Assembly (NCBI GenBank): GCA_012511525.1
Contig: JAAZFW010000518.1
Location: 1-7,416, forward strand
DNA: 7,416 bases
Source of the DNA: Clostridiaceae bacterium
Lineage (GTDB): Bacteria; Bacillota; Clostridia; Saccharofermentanales; UBA5734
Direction: 5' to 3'
Position numbers and translations under genes: made by a program. Of the stretch, positions 5,495-7,416 are shown in pieces. The notes beneath the pieces were generated by a model. That model did not search any database. It was not told the origin of the DNA and saw only the letters and a program-made list of their open reading frames with translations. Numbering within the stretch: position 1 is the stretch's first letter; every line of letters begins with the position of its first letter.

Positions 5495-6357
5495 CCGGGC
5501 GCCACGGCGGTTGCAACATCAGGCACGTTTTGCCGTTTCCGGCTTGCCAGCCACACGGCCGCCAGGATAGCCCAAACAAGATAAATCGCAATCAAAGCCA
5601 CGTTGACCAGCATGAAGGCGTGACCGAAGTCAGCGCCGGTACGGCCCGGATACAGGCTCGCAACGATGGTCTGCAGTGAGTTGATCGCAACATGAAACAG
5701 GACGACCAGCAGCAGGCTGCCTTTCGTTGCATGGAACATCCAGGTGAACAGGATCGAGAAAATCATGACCTGGACGGCAAACAGACCGATTGCCGCGACC
5801 CCTCCGGCGGCCTGCCCGGGATCCAGGTAACGCACCAGATGCTAGCCAAACCAGACGGCTCCCAAGATCATCGACGATGACAGCAAGCCATGCTTTTTGA
5901 GCAACTCGGGCAGCGCGAATCCGCGCCAGCCGGTCTCCTCACCCAACGGACCGCCGAAAACGAGCCAGAAGAAAAAGAGCGGGATGATTTTGAGCACACT
6001 TTGGGCGTTGATTTGCATATCATCGCCGCTGATCACAGCGTAGAGAACGACAAGCAGCCCGTTGATGGCAATCGGCGTCAGGGCCAGGGCAACCAAGCGC
6101 CCGCTGATCCGGTTTGGAACAAGCGATTTCAACCAGGTGACGAGACCTTTTTTCCCATCAGCCAGCGCCAAGGTCAAGATGGCTGCCAGTGCCGGTCCGA
6201 AATTACCGGCAACCGAACAGATCTCCGGCAGCTGAAAGGGCAGCAACCCCCTGGATGACAGGATCGAGGGGGTCCAGAGCAGCCAGGACAAGAGATAAGC
6301 CAGGACCATAAACAAGCCAAGCTTATGCTTGATAGCGAAACGACGATGCCAAAACAT
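5449..6357 (-). pseudogene. CPBP-family intramembrane metalloprotease interrupted by an in-frame TAG
   Basis: Both halves are in one frame and together make a full-length CPBP (Abi/CAAX-protease-like) protein of 302 positions, split by TAG at 5842-5844 (position 172). Residues 1-171 carry membrane segments at about 12-30, 45-66, 88-109 and 121-138, then motif 1 EETGWRGF (140-147; E140, E141, R145). Motif 2 reads AVWFG-stop-HLV, where family members usually have Trp-His, so a single TGG-to-TAG change is the simplest explanation. After the stop come more membrane segments and motif 3 HVAIN (222-226). All catalytic residues remain, but the upstream product alone would lack both histidines. The ATG at 6357 has GAGG about 10 nt upstream and begins 36 bp after the dehydrogenase stop, suggesting co-transcription. 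The 3' end overlaps the molybdopterin gene by 46 bp on the opposite strand. Recent inactivation, readthrough or a sequencing error are all possible. Confidence 0.85.
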
Positions 6358-6393
6358 CCTTGTCAGTCCTCGCGTGTCGGCGTCAGGCGCTGA

Positions 6394-7416
6394 TTAGATT
6401 TCGATGGCAACACGAAGGCACTCAGGACTGGTCGCGGCCAGGTCAAAACCGTCCTCCCACTGTTCCAGCTGATAGGTGTGGGTGACCAGGTCATCGAGCT
6501 TGATGCGCCCGCTCTCGACCAGTTTAATCGCTGTTTTCCAGTCATAAGGGATCTGGGATATCTCGCCTGACACGTCCAGTTCCTTGACGATGATCTTGTA
6601 CGTGTCGACCGGTGCGACGATCCCGCCCCGGATCCCGCCGCCGGCCCACATGACACGGCCGCCTTTCCTGACGATGTCGAGCGACTCTGCGATGGGCTCG
6701 ACAGCCCCTGAATTCTCCAGGACGACATCGACCCCGATCCCATGGGTCAGTTCGGCGATGCGTGCGCGAAGGTCTTCCTTCTCGACATTGATGACGACAT
6801 CGCAGCCCAGTTCCCTGGCCTTCTTCAGCCGGGTCGGTTCATCTCGGGTCAGTCCTGTCATGATGATCGGTCCGGCGCCGATCGCCTGGCAAACCTGCAG
6901 CATGAGCAGCCCGCGGGCCCCTGGCCCCAGGATCGCGACGGATTCGCCGGCACGAACCTTCATGCGCGAGATGACGCTGTGGATGGATCCGGCGGTGGGT
7001 TCCATCAGGACGGCTGACTTAGGTCTAATCGTGGCGGGCAGGATATGAAGCTGCCGTTCCGGCCAGACCGTGTACTTGGCAAACCCGCCGCCCGTCATGA
7101 AGTGGGCCCGGCCCTCCATCGGCGGGATCGTGTTGCAGATATTGAAACGTCCCTCGAGGCAGGCCGGGCAATGGCCGCAGTAGAACGTGACGATTTCATG
7201 AACGACCCGGTCGCCCGGTTTCACGGTCGTCACAGCAGGCCCGACCTCACGAACCACGCTGACAATCTCATGACCGACGACAACTTTCCTGGGCGAGGTC
7301 TTGACCCCCGTTTTGTCAGCCTTCCAGCGATGAATGTCGCTGCCGCAGATGCCGCAATACTCGACTTCGCACAACACATCGTGCGGCGCATAGGGATTGT
7401 CGCCAAGCACCGGCGC
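6394..7416 (-). CDS. Zinc-dependent medium-chain alcohol/polyol dehydrogenase (5' end outside window)
   Basis: The visible 340 residues cover nearly the whole of an MDR-superfamily zinc dehydrogenase of the sorbitol/threonine dehydrogenase type. Numbering from the window edge, catalytic zinc ligands are expected at C24 (YCGICGSD), H49-E50 (VGHE) and the later E139 (LMEPTA). The structural zinc lobe has four cysteines, C80, C83, C86 and C94, in FYCGHCPACLEGRFNIC. The Rossmann motif LGPGARG (163-169) binds NAD(P). The protein ends ...CLRVAIEI with TAA at 6394-6396. The reading frame is open to the right edge and begins before the first conserved strand, so the GTG at 7410 is internal and only a short N-terminal piece, perhaps 15-30 residues, is missing. 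Such enzymes oxidise secondary alcohols or polyols; the substrate cannot be told from sequence. No sugar transporter or kinase is visible to narrow it down. Confidence 0.94.
   Translation of the reverse strand, partial: APVLGDNPYAPHDVLCEVEYCGICGSDIHRWKADKTGVKTSPRKVVVGHEIVSVVREVGPAVTTVKPGDRVVHEIVTFYCGHCPACLEGRFNICNTIPPMEGRAHFMTGGGFAKYTVWPERQLHILPATIRPKSAVLMEPTAGSIHSVISRMKVRAGESVAILGPGARGLLMLQVCQAIGAGPIIMTGLTRDEPTRLKKARELGCDVVINVEKEDLRARIAELTHGIGVDVVLENSGAVEPIAESLDIVRKGGRVMWAGGGIRGGIVAPVDTYKIIVKELDVSGEISQIPYDWKTAIKLVESGRIKLDDLVTHTYQLEQWEDGFDLAATSPECLRVAIEI

Noticed and set aside
5842..5844. Stop-codon recoding (pyrrolysine or alternative genetic code) as the explanation for the TAG in the CPBP gene.
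   Set aside because: The DHHW and MBOAT genes end at TAG at the expected family C-termini, so TAG works as a stop here; a TGG-to-TAG change is simpler.
6584..7048. Long plus-strand open frames opposite the dehydrogenase gene.
   Set aside because: They are antisense shadows of a clearly conserved zinc dehydrogenase with intact catalytic and structural zinc ligands.

Overview
This 7.4-kb window is densely coded, GC-rich bacterial DNA (GC looks to be in the high 50s per cent by eye). The likely host is a high-GC member of the Clostridia/Firmicutes. The main evidence is a DUF4358-like lipoprotein – DHHW protein – AlgI-like MBOAT operon, a combination familiar from Clostridia. Supporting it are strong Shine-Dalgarno sequences before most starts, GTG starts, and Sec-type lipoprotein signals. 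The taxonomic call is inference; there is no rRNA or other marker gene.

Layout. (1) Bases 1-460, minus strand: a MarR-family regulator followed 16 bp downstream by the first nine codons of another gene, which runs off the left edge. (2) Bases 461-635: a divergent control region with a perfect 13-bp AT-rich palindrome (492-504) overlapping -10-like sequences on both strands, probably the MarR operator. (3) Bases 636-1040, plus strand: a small conserved hypothetical protein resembling DUF3052-type proteins. (4) Bases 1222-4385, plus strand: a tightly spaced three-gene operon with gaps of 12 and 11 bp. It encodes a DUF4358-like lipoprotein, a membrane-anchored DHHW (AlgJ/AlgX-like) SGNH-type protein and an AlgI-like MBOAT acyltransferase. 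Together these look like a cell-surface O-acetylation module: MBOAT would move acyl groups across the membrane and the DHHW protein would place them on an extracellular glycan. (5) Bases 4386-4786: a non-coding gap with a weak terminator candidate and a hairpin that places a Shine-Dalgarno sequence in its loop. (6) Bases 4787-5494, plus strand: a lipoprotein with a sulfite-oxidase-type molybdopterin domain but no twin-arginine signal. (7) Bases 5449-6357, minus strand: a CPBP-type intramembrane protease gene interrupted by one in-frame TAG at the expected Trp of its Trp-His motif. It overlaps the 3' end of the molybdopterin gene tail to tail by 46 bp. (8) Bases 6394-7416, minus strand: a zinc-dependent medium-chain dehydrogenase whose 5' end lies beyond the right edge; it is transcribed toward the CPBP gene.

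No CRISPR array, tRNA, rRNA, insertion sequence or phage gene was seen. The window reads as ordinary chromosomal DNA with a surface-glycan-modification theme. The points most worth checking are the amber codon in the CPBP gene, the apparently Sec-routed molybdoenzyme lipoprotein, and the cysteine-rich lipoprotein that leads the acetylation operon.
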